Notes: a model not told the origin generated them from the letters alone. Counted from the first letter of the stretch, positions 34,404-42,979 are shown. The stretch: DNA of 64,000 nucleotides from an uncultured Alphaproteobacteria bacterium (GCA_934254585.1 CAKQLF010000006.1:1-64000), one strand, 5' to 3'. Translations and numbers: made by a program.

Positions 34404-34440
34404 TAAGCCGGTTGACAATTCGTCATATCCGGCTTATATT
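34404..34440 (+). promoter_or_regulatory. Promoter embedded in a perfect palindrome
   Basis: A consensus -35 TTGACA at 34412-34417 and -10 TATATT at 34435-34440 are 17 bp apart. The 8-bp arms TAAGCCGG (34404-34411) and CCGGCTTA (34429-34436) flank the -35 and touch the -10. A protein bound to this dyad would block RNA polymerase, so it is a good operator candidate for the small gene at 34472. Confidence 0.6.
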
Positions 34441-34471
34441 GTAAATACTAATCAATAATTTAAATATTTTT

Positions 34472-34708
34472 ATGCCTATGGAACGTAGCGGACTATTACT
34501 ACCGTTAAACATTATTGCCTCACATTTGGAAATGACTCCATCTACAGTGGCAATTCGTAAGAATTTGGTAAATAAAACCTTTCAGACCTTGGAGACAGTT
34601 GACACTGTTCCGGTAAGTGAAAAAACAAAATTGTTGGCACTTACCGAAAAAATTTCTTCAGTTGAAAGAGCGTTGGCCAACGCAATAAGATCAAAAATTT
34701 ACCAGTAA
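34472..34708 (+). CDS. Small protein of unknown function
   Basis: A 78-residue, mostly helical protein (MPMERSGLLLPLNIIASHLE...). Its SHLEMTPSTVAIRKNLV segment loosely resembles a helix-turn-helix, and the C-terminal half (SEKTKLLALTEKISSVERAL) looks like an amphipathic helix. No family recognised. The transcript from the promoter at 34412 would have a leader of only about 25 nt with no Shine-Dalgarno, like several other small genes here. It has its own terminator. If the protein binds DNA, the palindrome at its promoter would fit autoregulation, but that is inference. Confidence 0.65.
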   Translation: MPMERSGLLLPLNIIASHLEMTPSTVAIRKNLVNKTFQTLETVDTVPVSEKTKLLALTEKISSVERALANAIRSKIYQ

Positions 34709-34718
34709 CCTATTGAAG

Positions 34719-34754
34719 GCTTGTGCATAAAATAAATATGCGCAAGCTTTTTTT
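34719..34754 (+). terminator. Terminator of the small gene
   Basis: GCTTGTGCATA pairs with TATGCGCAAGC over 11 positions (one G-T pair), followed by TTTTTTT. Confidence 0.88.
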
Positions 34755-34831
34755 ATTTGTGTGAAACAGTTACTATTCTTGACTTTTTTTCCTTTTTCGG
34801 CTATTGCTTGGATAAGTTTTAAGGAGAAAAT

Positions 34832-35488
34832 ATGGTAAAATTTATCTCAGCGGCCGAAGCTGCTCTTTTTTTTGAAGATAATCAAAGCATAATGATTGGC
34901 GGTTTTTTGAAATGCGGCTCACCAACAATGGTTATTGAAGAATTGCTAAAAACGCCGGTCAAAAATTTAACCCTGATAGGTAACGACACTTCGCTGCCGA
35001 ACTCTGACAGAGGCAAGTTGATTTGCGCTTACAAGATAAAAAAAGCCATTGTTTCGCATATCGGTACAAATCCGGAAACAGTTGCACAAATGAACAGTGG
35101 ACAGTTAGAGGTTGAACTAACCCCCCAAGGTTCTTTAGCCGAACGCATTCGCGCCGGAGGTGCGGGTTTGGGCGGCATCTTAACACCTACGGGTGTTGGT
35201 ACCGATGTGGCTGCCGGAAAACAAATTATAAACGTTGATGGAACAGATTATATTTTGGAAAAGCCTCTGAAAGCCGACATTGCCTTGGTTTATGCCACTC
35301 ACGCCGACAGATTCGGTAATTTATCATTTTTCGGCTCAACCCGCAATTTTAACGCCATTATGCCTTTTGCCGCAAAGTTAGTTATTGTGGAAGCCGATTA
35401 TCTTCACGACGAGCCACTTGACCCCAACAACGTTATTGTTCCGGGGATTGTGGTGGATTATATTGTGGCCAAGGAGAAGGTAAAATGA
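34832..35488 (+). CDS. CoA-transferase subunit A (acetoacetate/3-oxoacid type)
   Basis: The alpha subunit of a two-subunit family I CoA transferase, moving CoA between acyl-CoA and a carboxylate such as acetoacetate or 3-oxoadipate. The 218-residue protein has MIGGFLKCGSP at about 21-31, LTPQGSLAERIRAGGAGLGG at about 92-111 (the family signature around the ER motif), and LTPTGVGT. It closely resembles AtoD. The start has AAGGAG. It overlaps the beta-subunit start (ATGATG), so the two are cotranslated. The substrate cannot be fixed from sequence. Confidence 0.9.
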   Translation: MVKFISAAEAALFFEDNQSIMIGGFLKCGSPTMVIEELLKTPVKNLTLIGNDTSLPNSDRGKLICAYKIKKAIVSHIGTNPETVAQMNSGQLEVELTPQGSLAERIRAGGAGLGGILTPTGVGTDVAAGKQIINVDGTDYILEKPLKADIALVYATHADRFGNLSFFGSTRNFNAIMPFAAKLVIVEADYLHDEPLDPNNVIVPGIVVDYIVAKEKVK

Positions 35489-36153
35489 TGTTAAACAAAG
35501 ATGAAATGCAAGAAATAATTGCCAAACGCGTGGCTCAAGAGTTTCACAATAATGATGTTATAACTTTGGGGATTGGCTTGCCAACCAAAGCCGTTACCTA
35601 TTTACCGGACAATGTGGAAGTTATTGTGCAGTCAGAAAACGGTGTGTTGGGAGTTGGAGCTTATCCACACGAATCCGCAAAAGACGAGCGAATCACCAAT
35701 GCCGGCGGAGTTGGAGTTACAATTAATCAGGGCGGCTGTTTTATAGACAGTCTTACTTCTTTTGGTCTTATGCGTGGCGGACATATCGATATTACCGTGC
35801 TCGGAGCTTTACAGGTTGATCAGGAAGGAAACTTGGCTAACTGGTGTATTCCGGGGAAATTTACGCCGGGAATGGGTGGAGCTATGGACCTGGTAATTGG
35901 CACTAAAAAACTGATTATTGCAATGGAACACACATCTAAGGGTTTGCCTAAAATTATGAAAAAATGCACCCTTCCCCTCACCGCCGCTCATAAAGTAAAT
36001 TTGATTATCACCGAAAAAGGCGTGTTTGAGGTAACGCCAAACGGCTTGCTTTTACGCGAGATTAGCCCTTATTCTTCATTAGAAGATATAAAAGAAACCA
36101 CTGAAGCTGATTTTATCGTGGCTTTGACCGGCAATTATAAAGCTGTTGTCTGA
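35485..36153 (+). CDS. CoA-transferase subunit B (acetoacetate/3-oxoacid type)
   Basis: The catalytic beta subunit, 222 residues. The active-site glutamate lies in the SENGVLGVGAYP motif at about 49-60. It also has NAGGVGVTINQGGCFIDSLTSFGLMRGGHID and the GAMDLVIGTKKLIIAMEHT segment (AtoA-like). The enzyme likely links short-chain fatty-acid or ketone-body use to acetyl-CoA. A helper thiolase or dehydrogenase is not adjacent. Directly downstream is the promoter of pilin-like locus B, with no terminator visible between them. Confidence 0.92.
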   Translation: MMLNKDEMQEIIAKRVAQEFHNNDVITLGIGLPTKAVTYLPDNVEVIVQSENGVLGVGAYPHESAKDERITNAGGVGVTINQGGCFIDSLTSFGLMRGGHIDITVLGALQVDQEGNLANWCIPGKFTPGMGGAMDLVIGTKKLIIAMEHTSKGLPKIMKKCTLPLTAAHKVNLIITEKGVFEVTPNGLLLREISPYSSLEDIKETTEADFIVALTGNYKAVV

Positions 36154-36158
36154 TTTTA

Positions 36159-36187
36159 TTGATTTATTAAAAAGTATTTGCTATAAT
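36159..36187 (+). promoter_or_regulatory. Promoter of pilin-like locus B
   Basis: TTGATT at 36159-36164 and a consensus TATAAT at 36182-36187, 17 bp apart, with TTGC before the -10. Nearly identical to locus C and similar to locus A. Confidence 0.75.
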
Positions 36188-36228
36188 CATGGTGTTTAAT
36201 AATTAACTATTTTTATGAGGAAAGAAAG

Positions 36229-36279
36229 ATGAAAAATAAGCTTAGCAAAGGTCTCTCTCTCTCTCTCTGCAAATCCTAA
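36229..36279 (+). CDS. CT-tract leader peptide, locus B (early-terminated form)
   Basis: ATG with GAGGAAAGAAAG upstream reads MKNKLSKGLSLSLCKS then TAA, 16 residues. The tract is one CT unit longer than at A and C, so it ends in a different frame, yet it too stops early. One further CT unit would join it to the open frame running into the pilin-like domain at 36428-37405. This is the strongest sign that the tract length varies. Confidence 0.55.
   Translation: MKNKLSKGLSLSLCKS
36252..36268 (+). repeat. CT dinucleotide tract, 17 nt, locus B
   Basis: An uninterrupted run of TC units, one unit longer than the otherwise matching tracts at 9215-9229 and 53297-53311. The flanking sequence (AAAGG before, GCAAATCCTAA after) is the same at all three loci. 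Confidence 0.85.
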
Positions 36280-36412
36280 ATGTCTGATTAAAGGCATATT
36301 TTCTGCCGCTACAGACGTTTTTGCAAGTTTTTTCAGAAAAAATGATGTATGCGAGAATAACAAGCACAGCACGAAACTGGCAGGCGGCACAAAGCAAGCA
36401 ATTCTAGCACCA

Positions 36413-36534
36413 GTCATTCTAAGCCCTGTGCCTAGAATCTTGTTGCAACAAGGTACTAACCTAGTCAATAAATTTGCCTTATTATTACATAAGTGTCGGT
36501 TCGCACAAGATTCTCGGGACAAGCCCGAGAATGG
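36413..36534. repeat. 122-bp repeat, copy inside the locus B frame
   Basis: Matches 152-273 closely over its whole length. Here it encodes about 40 codons of the open frame upstream of the pilin-like domain, beginning VILSPVPRILLQQGTN, without a stop. Its right arm has diverged (TTCTCGGGACAAGCCCGAGAA) but kept its own palindrome. Confidence 0.65.
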
Positions 36535-37405
36535 CGGTAGCTGGAGGTGTTGGCTTATTATTTGTTGCTCGTTTTTTAATCACCACTCACCCGACACTAC
36601 CATGTCGACCGATAAGCCATCAAAGGGATTGGGTGTCGTGCGTCAATACGCCGCACTTTTGGAACGACGTGTACAGAGTAGTACACGAGCGCAAAAATTC
36701 CTAGCAGATGGCGTGCAGTACGGGAGAAGTATGATTGAAATGTTAGGCGTTCTGGCCATCATCGGTGTTTTGAGCGTTGCCGGAATCGCCGGTTATTCCA
36801 AGGCGATGACTAAGTGGAAAATCAACAAATCCATTGAACAAATAGAGCAAATTACCCACAACACATTCACAACTTTTGCCAACCAAAAGGACTTTAGGTC
36901 TATATATTCTTCTGACGAAGATGGTATAAACCTTTTTAAATCTTTAGGCATAATCTCCGAGGATATGATTGTTGATGGTCAGCTAAAAAATTCATTTGGC
37001 GGGGATTTAAAACTGTATGCTGGCACATTTAATAGTAGTTATCTAACTCATTCAGGCGAAAAATATTTTTCACTTGAATACTGGAATATACCACGCGAAG
37101 CCTGTATGGCTTTGGGTTCCCTAGATTGGGCTAAAGGTTCTGATACTGTAATAGGTGTAGGAATCTCACCTAATCGTGATAATGTAATGATAGATCCTAC
37201 TGAGTGTTGGCTTCTTAATTATCTCACCCTGGATTATCGCGACGGAGGCTGGTTAGTGGTTTGCAATAATGGTGTTCCAGATGAAGAGTATGGAGAAACG
37301 GAAGCTGATAGGATACCTCTGCCAATTCCGCTTGATATTGTGGCCGAACATTGTAAATGCAAAGATAACGATTGTTATTTTGGCGTGGCCTTCACCGATA
37401 AATAA
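36428..37405 (+). CDS. Type IV pilin-like protein, locus B
   Basis: The class III signal lies at G99-RSMIEMLGVLAIIG: Gly at -1, Arg at +1, Glu at +5 and the hydrophobic helix. The mature part is about 226 residues, with REACMALGSLDW in the middle and the C-terminal Cys cluster CKCKDNDC. The coordinate begins at a GTG, the first usable start, but the frame is open back through the 122-bp repeat to the CT tract. About 60 further codons there match the leader-derived segment at loci A and C. No ribosome site precedes the GTG. Likely an extracellular or periplasmic filament subunit or pseudopilin; no pilus assembly genes are in the window. Confidence 0.7.
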   Translation: MPRILLQQGTNLVNKFALLLHKCRFAQDSRDKPENGGSWRCWLIICCSFFNHHSPDTTMSTDKPSKGLGVVRQYAALLERRVQSSTRAQKFLADGVQYGRSMIEMLGVLAIIGVLSVAGIAGYSKAMTKWKINKSIEQIEQITHNTFTTFANQKDFRSIYSSDEDGINLFKSLGIISEDMIVDGQLKNSFGGDLKLYAGTFNSSYLTHSGEKYFSLEYWNIPREACMALGSLDWAKGSDTVIGVGISPNRDNVMIDPTECWLLNYLTLDYRDGGWLVVCNNGVPDEEYGETEADRIPLPIPLDIVAEHCKCKDNDCYFGVAFTDK

Positions 37406-37459
37406 CATCTTTTTCAGAGCTAAAAAATCCCTCATAAAAGCGCGGGGTTTCGGTATATA

Positions 37460-37495
37460 ACTAAAAGCACTATATTGGAAAATACAGTGCTTTTA
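37460..37495. terminator. Bidirectional terminator between locus B and mnmA
   Basis: CTAAAAGCACT pairs with AGTGCTTTTAG over 11 bp around a 14-nt loop, with A/T-rich flanks on both sides. It separates convergent genes. Confidence 0.7.
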
Positions 37496-37497
37496 GT

Positions 37498-38589
37498 TTA
37501 TTCCATATTTGACTCGATTATGCCACCGCCAAGCAAAACTTCGTCAATTTCATTGTTTTTATGATAAAAAACCACCGATTGCCCCGGAGCAATAGCCTTT
37601 TGTTTAGCATAAAAACGAACCTCTATTTTGCCCGCAGACAGCGGGGTAATTTTCACCGGTGTCGGCTGCTGAGAAGAACGAATCTTGGCCTCACATTCCA
37701 ATGGTGCGGTTAACTCAGCCACTTCTCCGCATAATTCGGCGGCAATCAATCCCGAACGTTCGCACTCCTCTTCAAAGCCGACAATAACTTCATTTCTGTC
37801 TTTGTTAAACCCAAGAACATACAACGGACGCTCGGCGGCAATTCCCATTCCGCGCCGTTGCCCAACCGTGTAATGCCAAATTCCCTGATGTTGTCCCAAA
37901 ACTTTTCCGTCACGGGTTACAAAATTACCAACTTGCGGTTCATTTTGCAAAATATCGTTAATATCTCCGGTATAAAAATCTTGACTGTCCGGTTTGTCCG
38001 AAACTTCAAGTCCAAACTCGCGCGCCAATTCCCGCACCCGCTTTTTGGTTAGCCCGCCCAACGGCATCAAAACTTTTGAAAGCTGCTCTTGATTTAAGCG
38101 ATACAAGAAATATGACTGGTCTTTGGTGCTGTCCAATCCACGCTTAATCACATAACGATTGCGAGATTCATCAAAACAAACTTGCGCATAGTGTCCGGTG
38201 GCAAATTTATCAAATTCAATTCCTTTAGCCTTAGCCTCTTCCGGCAAAGCGTTAAATTTGATGTAGGAATTACACATCACACACGGGTTTGGCGTGCGAC
38301 CTGCCTTATATTCGTGCTTAAAGTTTTCTAACACCATTTGCTTATAGCGAGCCGAACAATCCAAAACATAGTACGGGATATCAATTTTTTGACATAACGC
38401 GCGCGCGGCCTCAATATCTTGTTCTTCATGCGGTGAAAAGCAAGAATCGGCATAAACATTGCCGCTGAAATGCGTATTTTTATCCCAAATAGACATTGTC
38501 GCGCCAATCACTTCATATCCCTGTTGTTTCAGCAAACAAGCCGTCACCGAAGAATCTACACCGCCGCTTAAACCAACTAAAACTTTCAT
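37498..38589 (-). CDS. mnmA: tRNA 2-thiouridylase MnmA
   Basis: Thiolates U34 of tRNA-Lys, -Glu and -Gln. I start at the ATG at 38587-38589 (MKVLVGLSGGVDSS) with GAGGT upstream, giving 363 residues; an upstream GTG is less likely. It has the PP-loop SGGVDSSVT at 8-16, the catalytic CVMC region NPCVMCN at about 102-108, DKPDSQDFY in the central domain and WHYTVGQRRGMGI. The second catalytic Cys normally follows later; here DKPDSQDFY has Asp-Phe-Tyr where many members have xxCF, so that Cys is not seen. Confidence 0.94.
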   Translation of the reverse strand: MKVLVGLSGGVDSSVTACLLKQQGYEVIGATMSIWDKNTHFSGNVYADSCFSPHEEQDIEAARALCQKIDIPYYVLDCSARYKQMVLENFKHEYKAGRTPNPCVMCNSYIKFNALPEEAKAKGIEFDKFATGHYAQVCFDESRNRYVIKRGLDSTKDQSYFLYRLNQEQLSKVLMPLGGLTKKRVRELAREFGLEVSDKPDSQDFYTGDINDILQNEPQVGNFVTRDGKVLGQHQGIWHYTVGQRRGMGIAAERPLYVLGFNKDRNEVIVGFEEECERSGLIAAELCGEVAELTAPLECEAKIRSSQQPTPVKITPLSAGKIEVRFYAKQKAIAPGQSVVFYHKNNEIDEVLLGGGIIESNME

Positions 38590-38610
38590 ACTTTTACCTC
38601 GCACTATTTA

Positions 38611-38647
38611 AAACAAAGAAACTCCGGACGACAAAATCCGAAGTCTC
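38611..38647 (-). terminator. Terminator of ssb
   Basis: On the minus strand GAGACTTCGGA and TCCGGAGTTTC pair over 11 positions, followed by TTTGTTTT. It lies between ssb and mnmA. Confidence 0.7.
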
Positions 38648-38665
38648 TCAGGGAAAAATCCCCAA

Positions 38666-39151
38666 TTAAAACGGAATATCGTCATCCAAATCTGACGGAG
38701 CAGAAGCCGGACTGTTATCCCACCCCGAAGATGTGCCGCCTGCGGCCGGAGCAGATGAAAAAACATCGTTTCCGCCGGCAGGAACACTGTCACCGCCGCT
38801 ATTTTTAGAATCGAGCATAACCAAAACGCTGTTGAAACTTTGCAAAACAACTTCTGTGGTGTAGCGTTCAACACCATTATTATCAGTCCACTTACGAGTT
38901 TGCAACTGACCTTCCAAATACACTTTAGACCCCTTGCGCAAATATCTTTCGGCCGTGTCCGCCAACTGCGGATTAAAAATCACCACGCGATGCCATTCAG
39001 TTCTGTCTTTGCGTTCACCGGTGTTGCGGTCTTTCCAACTATCGGAAGTAGCCACATTCAAATTCACCACCTTAGTTCCCGATTGGGTGTTATTAACCAC
39101 GGGATCAGAGCCCAAATTACCAACCAGAATAACCTTGTTTATTCCAACCAT
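38666..39151 (-). CDS. ssb: Single-stranded DNA-binding protein
   Basis: Protects and organises single-stranded DNA in replication and repair. The 161-residue protein has an OB fold (MVGINKVILVGNLGSDPVV, VATSDSWKDRNTGERKDRTEWHRVVIFN, YLEGQLQTRKWTD) at about 1-110. A Gly/Ser/Ala-rich linker leads to the conserved acidic tip DLDDDIPF that binds partner proteins. Ordinary length. Monocistronic. Confidence 0.97.
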   Translation of the reverse strand: MVGINKVILVGNLGSDPVVNNTQSGTKVVNLNVATSDSWKDRNTGERKDRTEWHRVVIFNPQLADTAERYLRKGSKVYLEGQLQTRKWTDNNGVERYTTEVVLQSFNSVLVMLDSKNSGGDSVPAGGNDVFSSAPAAGGTSSGWDNSPASAPSDLDDDIPF

Positions 39152-39242
39152 TATTTTATCCTTACAAAAAAATTAAACTTGTTACAAGCATAACGGCTTT
39201 TTGTAAAAGCGCAATCACAAAAAACCGTTGTTGCACATTATT

Positions 39243-41426
39243 TTAAGCGGCGTTTTCAACCGGACAAAGTTCGGCCAAAACTTCTTTTTTCAGCGTCACA
39301 TTATCGGCCTTACCCGTGGCAAATACCGGTAGTTTTTCGTGATATAAAATCACTCTTGGCAAATAAAGCTCTGACATACCGTTATTTTTAACATATTCGT
39401 GCAACATTGCCGAGTTAACTTTTTCATTATTTGTCACCAAAACAATTTGTTCGCCTTTGCTTTCGTGCGGAATCGAAACTACTCCATAGCTATATTCCGC
39501 CCCCATTTCTTTAGTGGCCTCCATAACCATATCTTGCACGGCGTTCAATGACACCATTTCGCCGCCGATTTTAGCAAAACGCTTAATGCGGTCTTTAATG
39601 GTGAAAAAGCCTATTTCATCCATCTCGACCACATCGCCGGTGTGATACCAACCATCTTCAGGCGGCACCAAAACTCCGGGGTTTGACGGCAAATAATAAC
39701 CTTGCATCACATTCGGACCTTTAACGCACAGCTCGCCGCCGTTGGCAATTCCGTCAACCGGCAAAATTTTGAACTGCATCCCCGGCATAATTTTACCGAT
39801 AGAACCAAACTTGTTGAAAATTCCATTGTTAGCGGTCATAACCGGCGAACATTCCGTCGCTCCGTAAGCTTCCATCATTCTGACACCGGAATGTTCCATC
39901 CACATACTGCGAGTATCAGACTTAGCCGCCTCACCACCGGAATACATCAGACGAATATTGTGAAAATCATAAGGGTGGGCAATTTTGGCGTAACCGCGCA
40001 AAAAAGTGTCCGTACCAAGCATTAGAGTCGCTCCAAGCTCATAAACCAATTCGGCAACCACACGATAGTGCAGAGGAGACGGATATAAAAACAACTTAGA
40101 GCCTTCAAACAGCGGAAACAAAGTGCCCACGGTCAAACCAAAACTATGAAACATCGGCAGAGCGTTAAACAACAAGTCCTTAAAGTTAATTGTCTGAATT
40201 GCCGTCATTTGTTTGATATTAGCAATAATATTGGCGTGACTTAAAACAACGCCCTTCGGCGCGCCTTCCGAACCGGAAGTGAATAAAATAACCGCCTTTT
40301 TATCGCCACCGGTTTTGTGCGGAATATGCTTAACTTTATAACTGATAAAGGCTCCGATTTTAGTCCATAAAGACATTTTTTTCGCAATATCTTCCAAATA
40401 TACAATATTGCAACCGGCGTTTTTCATATCTTCTACCACATTTTCCATTTTGGCTTTGATTACAAACGAACGTGAGGTCAAAACAGTTTTAACCAACGCT
40501 GTTTTGCACATAGAAATCATATTCTTGGAGCCCACCGAAAAGTTAATCATCACCGGAGTGCGATTATAGGCAGAAAGCCCGAAAAACGTGCAAACCGTGG
40601 CAATGGCGTTTGGCAGTAACACACCGACATTTTCGTCAACCTGAGTGAATTTTTTGAAACTGCGTCCCAAGGCAAATGACGCAACTATAATGTCTTTATA
40701 CGATTTTTGTTTGCGATTAATGTCTTCTATAATACGCGGACGCTTAGAAAAGAATCCGGTTCGAGAATAAACCTTGGCGGTTTTCATCAATTGCGCAAAC
40801 AAAGAAATGTTTTTATCATAGTTAATATTAAAGCACATTTCGCGCAAAATCATATAAACTTCATTGCTGATGTGGTCGCGTTGACGACGCAATTCATCTT
40901 TCAGCTTGAAGCTACGCGGCTCACCCACATAAATGCGCATTTTTGGCAGCGGACGATGCGGAAGTTTGCCTTTAGTCTTAGAAAAATAGCCATATTGCGG
41001 ACCATCTATCCAGACAGGAATAATTGGAGATTTAGACTTGTCGGCCACCAACCCCGGAGCCTCGTAAATCTTCATCAAACCACCATTTTCGGTAATGCGG
41101 CCTTCGGCAAAAATAACAACCAAACGCCCCTCGTCTACTTTAGCTATCAGTTTTTTAATATCTGACGGTTCAATCGGGTTAAATTTTATAACATCGGCTT
41201 GTCCCATTAAAAAACTAATCCAATGACGGCGGTATAAATGCCCGTTTAAGGCAAAAACCGGATTACCGGGAAGAAATGCAAACAACAAAATCGGGTCCAA
41301 ATAAGAAACGTGGTTCACCACATAAACACCCTTTTTCGGCAAATTGTTTACATCAAATTCAAAAATACATTTTGCTTTCATCAAACGCAAAATCGTTCTC
41401 AGGCAAAATCTGACAAACTCTTTCAC
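39243..41426 (-). CDS. aas: Acyltransferase / acyl-ACP synthetase fusion (Aas-type)
   Basis: A two-domain inner-membrane enzyme of the lysophospholipid recycling type. I start at the GTG at 41424-41426, with AAAGG 8 nt upstream; the frame is open further to 41504 but without family likeness. The N-terminal PlsC-like domain has NHVSYLDP (HX4D) at about 37-44 and a VIFAEGRITENG segment at about 103-114. The C-terminal adenylate-forming ligase has ILFTSGSEGAPKGVVLSH (P-loop) at about 380-397, AYGATECSPV and GWYHTGD. The 727-residue length matches Aas. It may reacylate lyso-lipids or activate exogenous fatty acids; the FadL gene is divergent and adjacent. Confidence 0.9.
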   Translation of the reverse strand: MKEFVRFCLRTILRLMKAKCIFEFDVNNLPKKGVYVVNHVSYLDPILLFAFLPGNPVFALNGHLYRRHWISFLMGQADVIKFNPIEPSDIKKLIAKVDEGRLVVIFAEGRITENGGLMKIYEAPGLVADKSKSPIIPVWIDGPQYGYFSKTKGKLPHRPLPKMRIYVGEPRSFKLKDELRRQRDHISNEVYMILREMCFNINYDKNISLFAQLMKTAKVYSRTGFFSKRPRIIEDINRKQKSYKDIIVASFALGRSFKKFTQVDENVGVLLPNAIATVCTFFGLSAYNRTPVMINFSVGSKNMISMCKTALVKTVLTSRSFVIKAKMENVVEDMKNAGCNIVYLEDIAKKMSLWTKIGAFISYKVKHIPHKTGGDKKAVILFTSGSEGAPKGVVLSHANIIANIKQMTAIQTINFKDLLFNALPMFHSFGLTVGTLFPLFEGSKLFLYPSPLHYRVVAELVYELGATLMLGTDTFLRGYAKIAHPYDFHNIRLMYSGGEAAKSDTRSMWMEHSGVRMMEAYGATECSPVMTANNGIFNKFGSIGKIMPGMQFKILPVDGIANGGELCVKGPNVMQGYYLPSNPGVLVPPEDGWYHTGDVVEMDEIGFFTIKDRIKRFAKIGGEMVSLNAVQDMVMEATKEMGAEYSYGVVSIPHESKGEQIVLVTNNEKVNSAMLHEYVKNNGMSELYLPRVILYHEKLPVFATGKADNVTLKKEVLAELCPVENAA

Positions 41427-41677
41427 AAGTCCAACCTTTCTGTTGTTAAATTGATAACATATCAATATAATATTATTAACCTTTTGTAAAGAAAAAATAG
41501 ACAAGTCATCAACAACCTACTTTTTAGCAATAACATTTTGTTTTTACATTATTTTTCAAATTTTATCCCCAGTTTTACGCCAAAAACTTGCCAAAATTGA
41601 TATATTACTGTATTGTGCGCCCTACGTAACGCAAATTTTGTTTGGGTTACCATGTTTTAATAATATAAAGGTTTAAA

Positions 41678-42928
41678 ATGAAAAAGGTTCTTACATTAAC
41701 CGCCTTGAGCACGCTTTTACTTTCTACAAGCGCAATGGCTGCCGGCTTCCATTTAAGAGAACAGTCCGCCGCCGCCCAAGGTAACGCTTACGCAGGTGCC
41801 ACAGCCGGTGCCGAAAATGGTTCTTATGCATATTATAATGTTGCGGGTATAACTCGCCAAAAAGGTATGCAGGTAAATTTGGGCGGAACATATATTGCTC
41901 CGCGCGCCACAGCTAAAAACGTCAGAGGTCAATCCGGCGAACGCGGAGCCGACGTTGAAAACGTGGTTCACGCAGCTGTTTCGCCAAACGGAACAGTGTC
42001 TTATCAGCTTAACGACAAGGCTTTTGCCGCTATTGCCGCAAATTCTCAGTTTGGAATGATTACCAAATATGACCCTAAATGGGTTGGTTCCGACCATGGT
42101 ATTACTTCGGATTTGAAATCAGGCACTATTACCCCGATGTTTGCTTATAAGGCAACCGATAAATTATCTTTGGGCGCAGGCGTGCAAATGCAATATGTTT
42201 GGGCGCACTTAACCAGCAGCAACACCTTGCCTTATGGAGTTAGAGTTAACAATATCACAACAAACGGCAACGATTTTGATATGGGTTATCAATTAGGTGC
42301 TTTATATGAATTTACAGATTCTACTCGTGTTGGTGTGGGCTATCGTAGCGAAATAAACCACAAATTAAAGGGCAAAATGAAATCCAGCGTTAGTCCTTCT
42401 TCTCCGTTGTTTAATGCTCTAAACCAAAAAATCAGCGCGAAACTTACGACGCCGGCAATGCTTTCTATGGGCGTTTATCACGATGTGAATGAAAAATGGG
42501 CAGTAATGGCCGAATATCAACGCGTGTTCTGGAGTTCTTTCCAAAACCTGACATTCAAAAGCCAAAACGGCGGTTACACCATTTCCAACGTAAAAGAAAA
42601 CTGGCGTGACACCAACTTTTATTCTATTGGTACAAGCTATATGCTTGATAATCAGTGGAAATTGCGTCTGGGCTTGGCCTATGACCAAAGTGCCGTTCGC
42701 TATGCCCACCGCACACCGCGTATTCCGGATTCCGATCGTATTTGGTATTCCGCCGGTTTGGGTTATCAATATAATGAAAATCTGAGTTTTGATATTGGTT
42801 ACACTTATATTCAAGCCCACAAAGCCAAAATGAATACGGCTGTAACTAAAAATTCCGGTTACAACGTTTCTGCCGATTACTCAAATTCGGTGAAAGTATT
42901 TGCTTTTTCGTTGAATTACGCATTTTAA
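41678..42928 (+). CDS. FadL/OmpP1-family outer membrane transporter
   Basis: An outer-membrane beta-barrel that takes up long-chain fatty acids or other hydrophobic compounds. The 416-residue protein has a signal peptide (1-21, AMA-AGF) and the FadL N-terminal plug start GFHLREQSAAAQGNAYAG. AYYNVAGI follows (compare NPAG in the family), and alternating barrel strands end with the C-terminal aromatic FSLNYAF, the outer-membrane signature. The start follows AAAGG. The adjacent Aas-type enzyme would activate imported fatty acids, so the two likely work together. Confidence 0.92.
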   Translation: MKKVLTLTALSTLLLSTSAMAAGFHLREQSAAAQGNAYAGATAGAENGSYAYYNVAGITRQKGMQVNLGGTYIAPRATAKNVRGQSGERGADVENVVHAAVSPNGTVSYQLNDKAFAAIAANSQFGMITKYDPKWVGSDHGITSDLKSGTITPMFAYKATDKLSLGAGVQMQYVWAHLTSSNTLPYGVRVNNITTNGNDFDMGYQLGALYEFTDSTRVGVGYRSEINHKLKGKMKSSVSPSSPLFNALNQKISAKLTTPAMLSMGVYHDVNEKWAVMAEYQRVFWSSFQNLTFKSQNGGYTISNVKENWRDTNFYSIGTSYMLDNQWKLRLGLAYDQSAVRYAHRTPRIPDSDRIWYSAGLGYQYNENLSFDIGYTYIQAHKAKMNTAVTKNSGYNVSADYSNSVKVFAFSLNYAF

Positions 42929-42942
42929 CGACAGTGTTTTTT

Positions 42943-42979
42943 AGAAACTCGATTGGAAACAATCGGGTTTCTTTTTTTT
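42943..42979 (+). terminator. Terminator of the fadL-like gene
   Basis: GAAACTCGATTG-GAAA-CAATCGGGTTTC, 12 positions with a GNRA-type loop and two G-T pairs, followed by TTTTTTTT. Confidence 0.9.

Noticed and set aside
36252..36268. Assembly error as the cause of the tract differences
   Set aside because: Flanks of the tracts are clean, and length differences of whole CT units are expected of slippage. Collapsed reads could still hide real variation, so a read-level count is the test.
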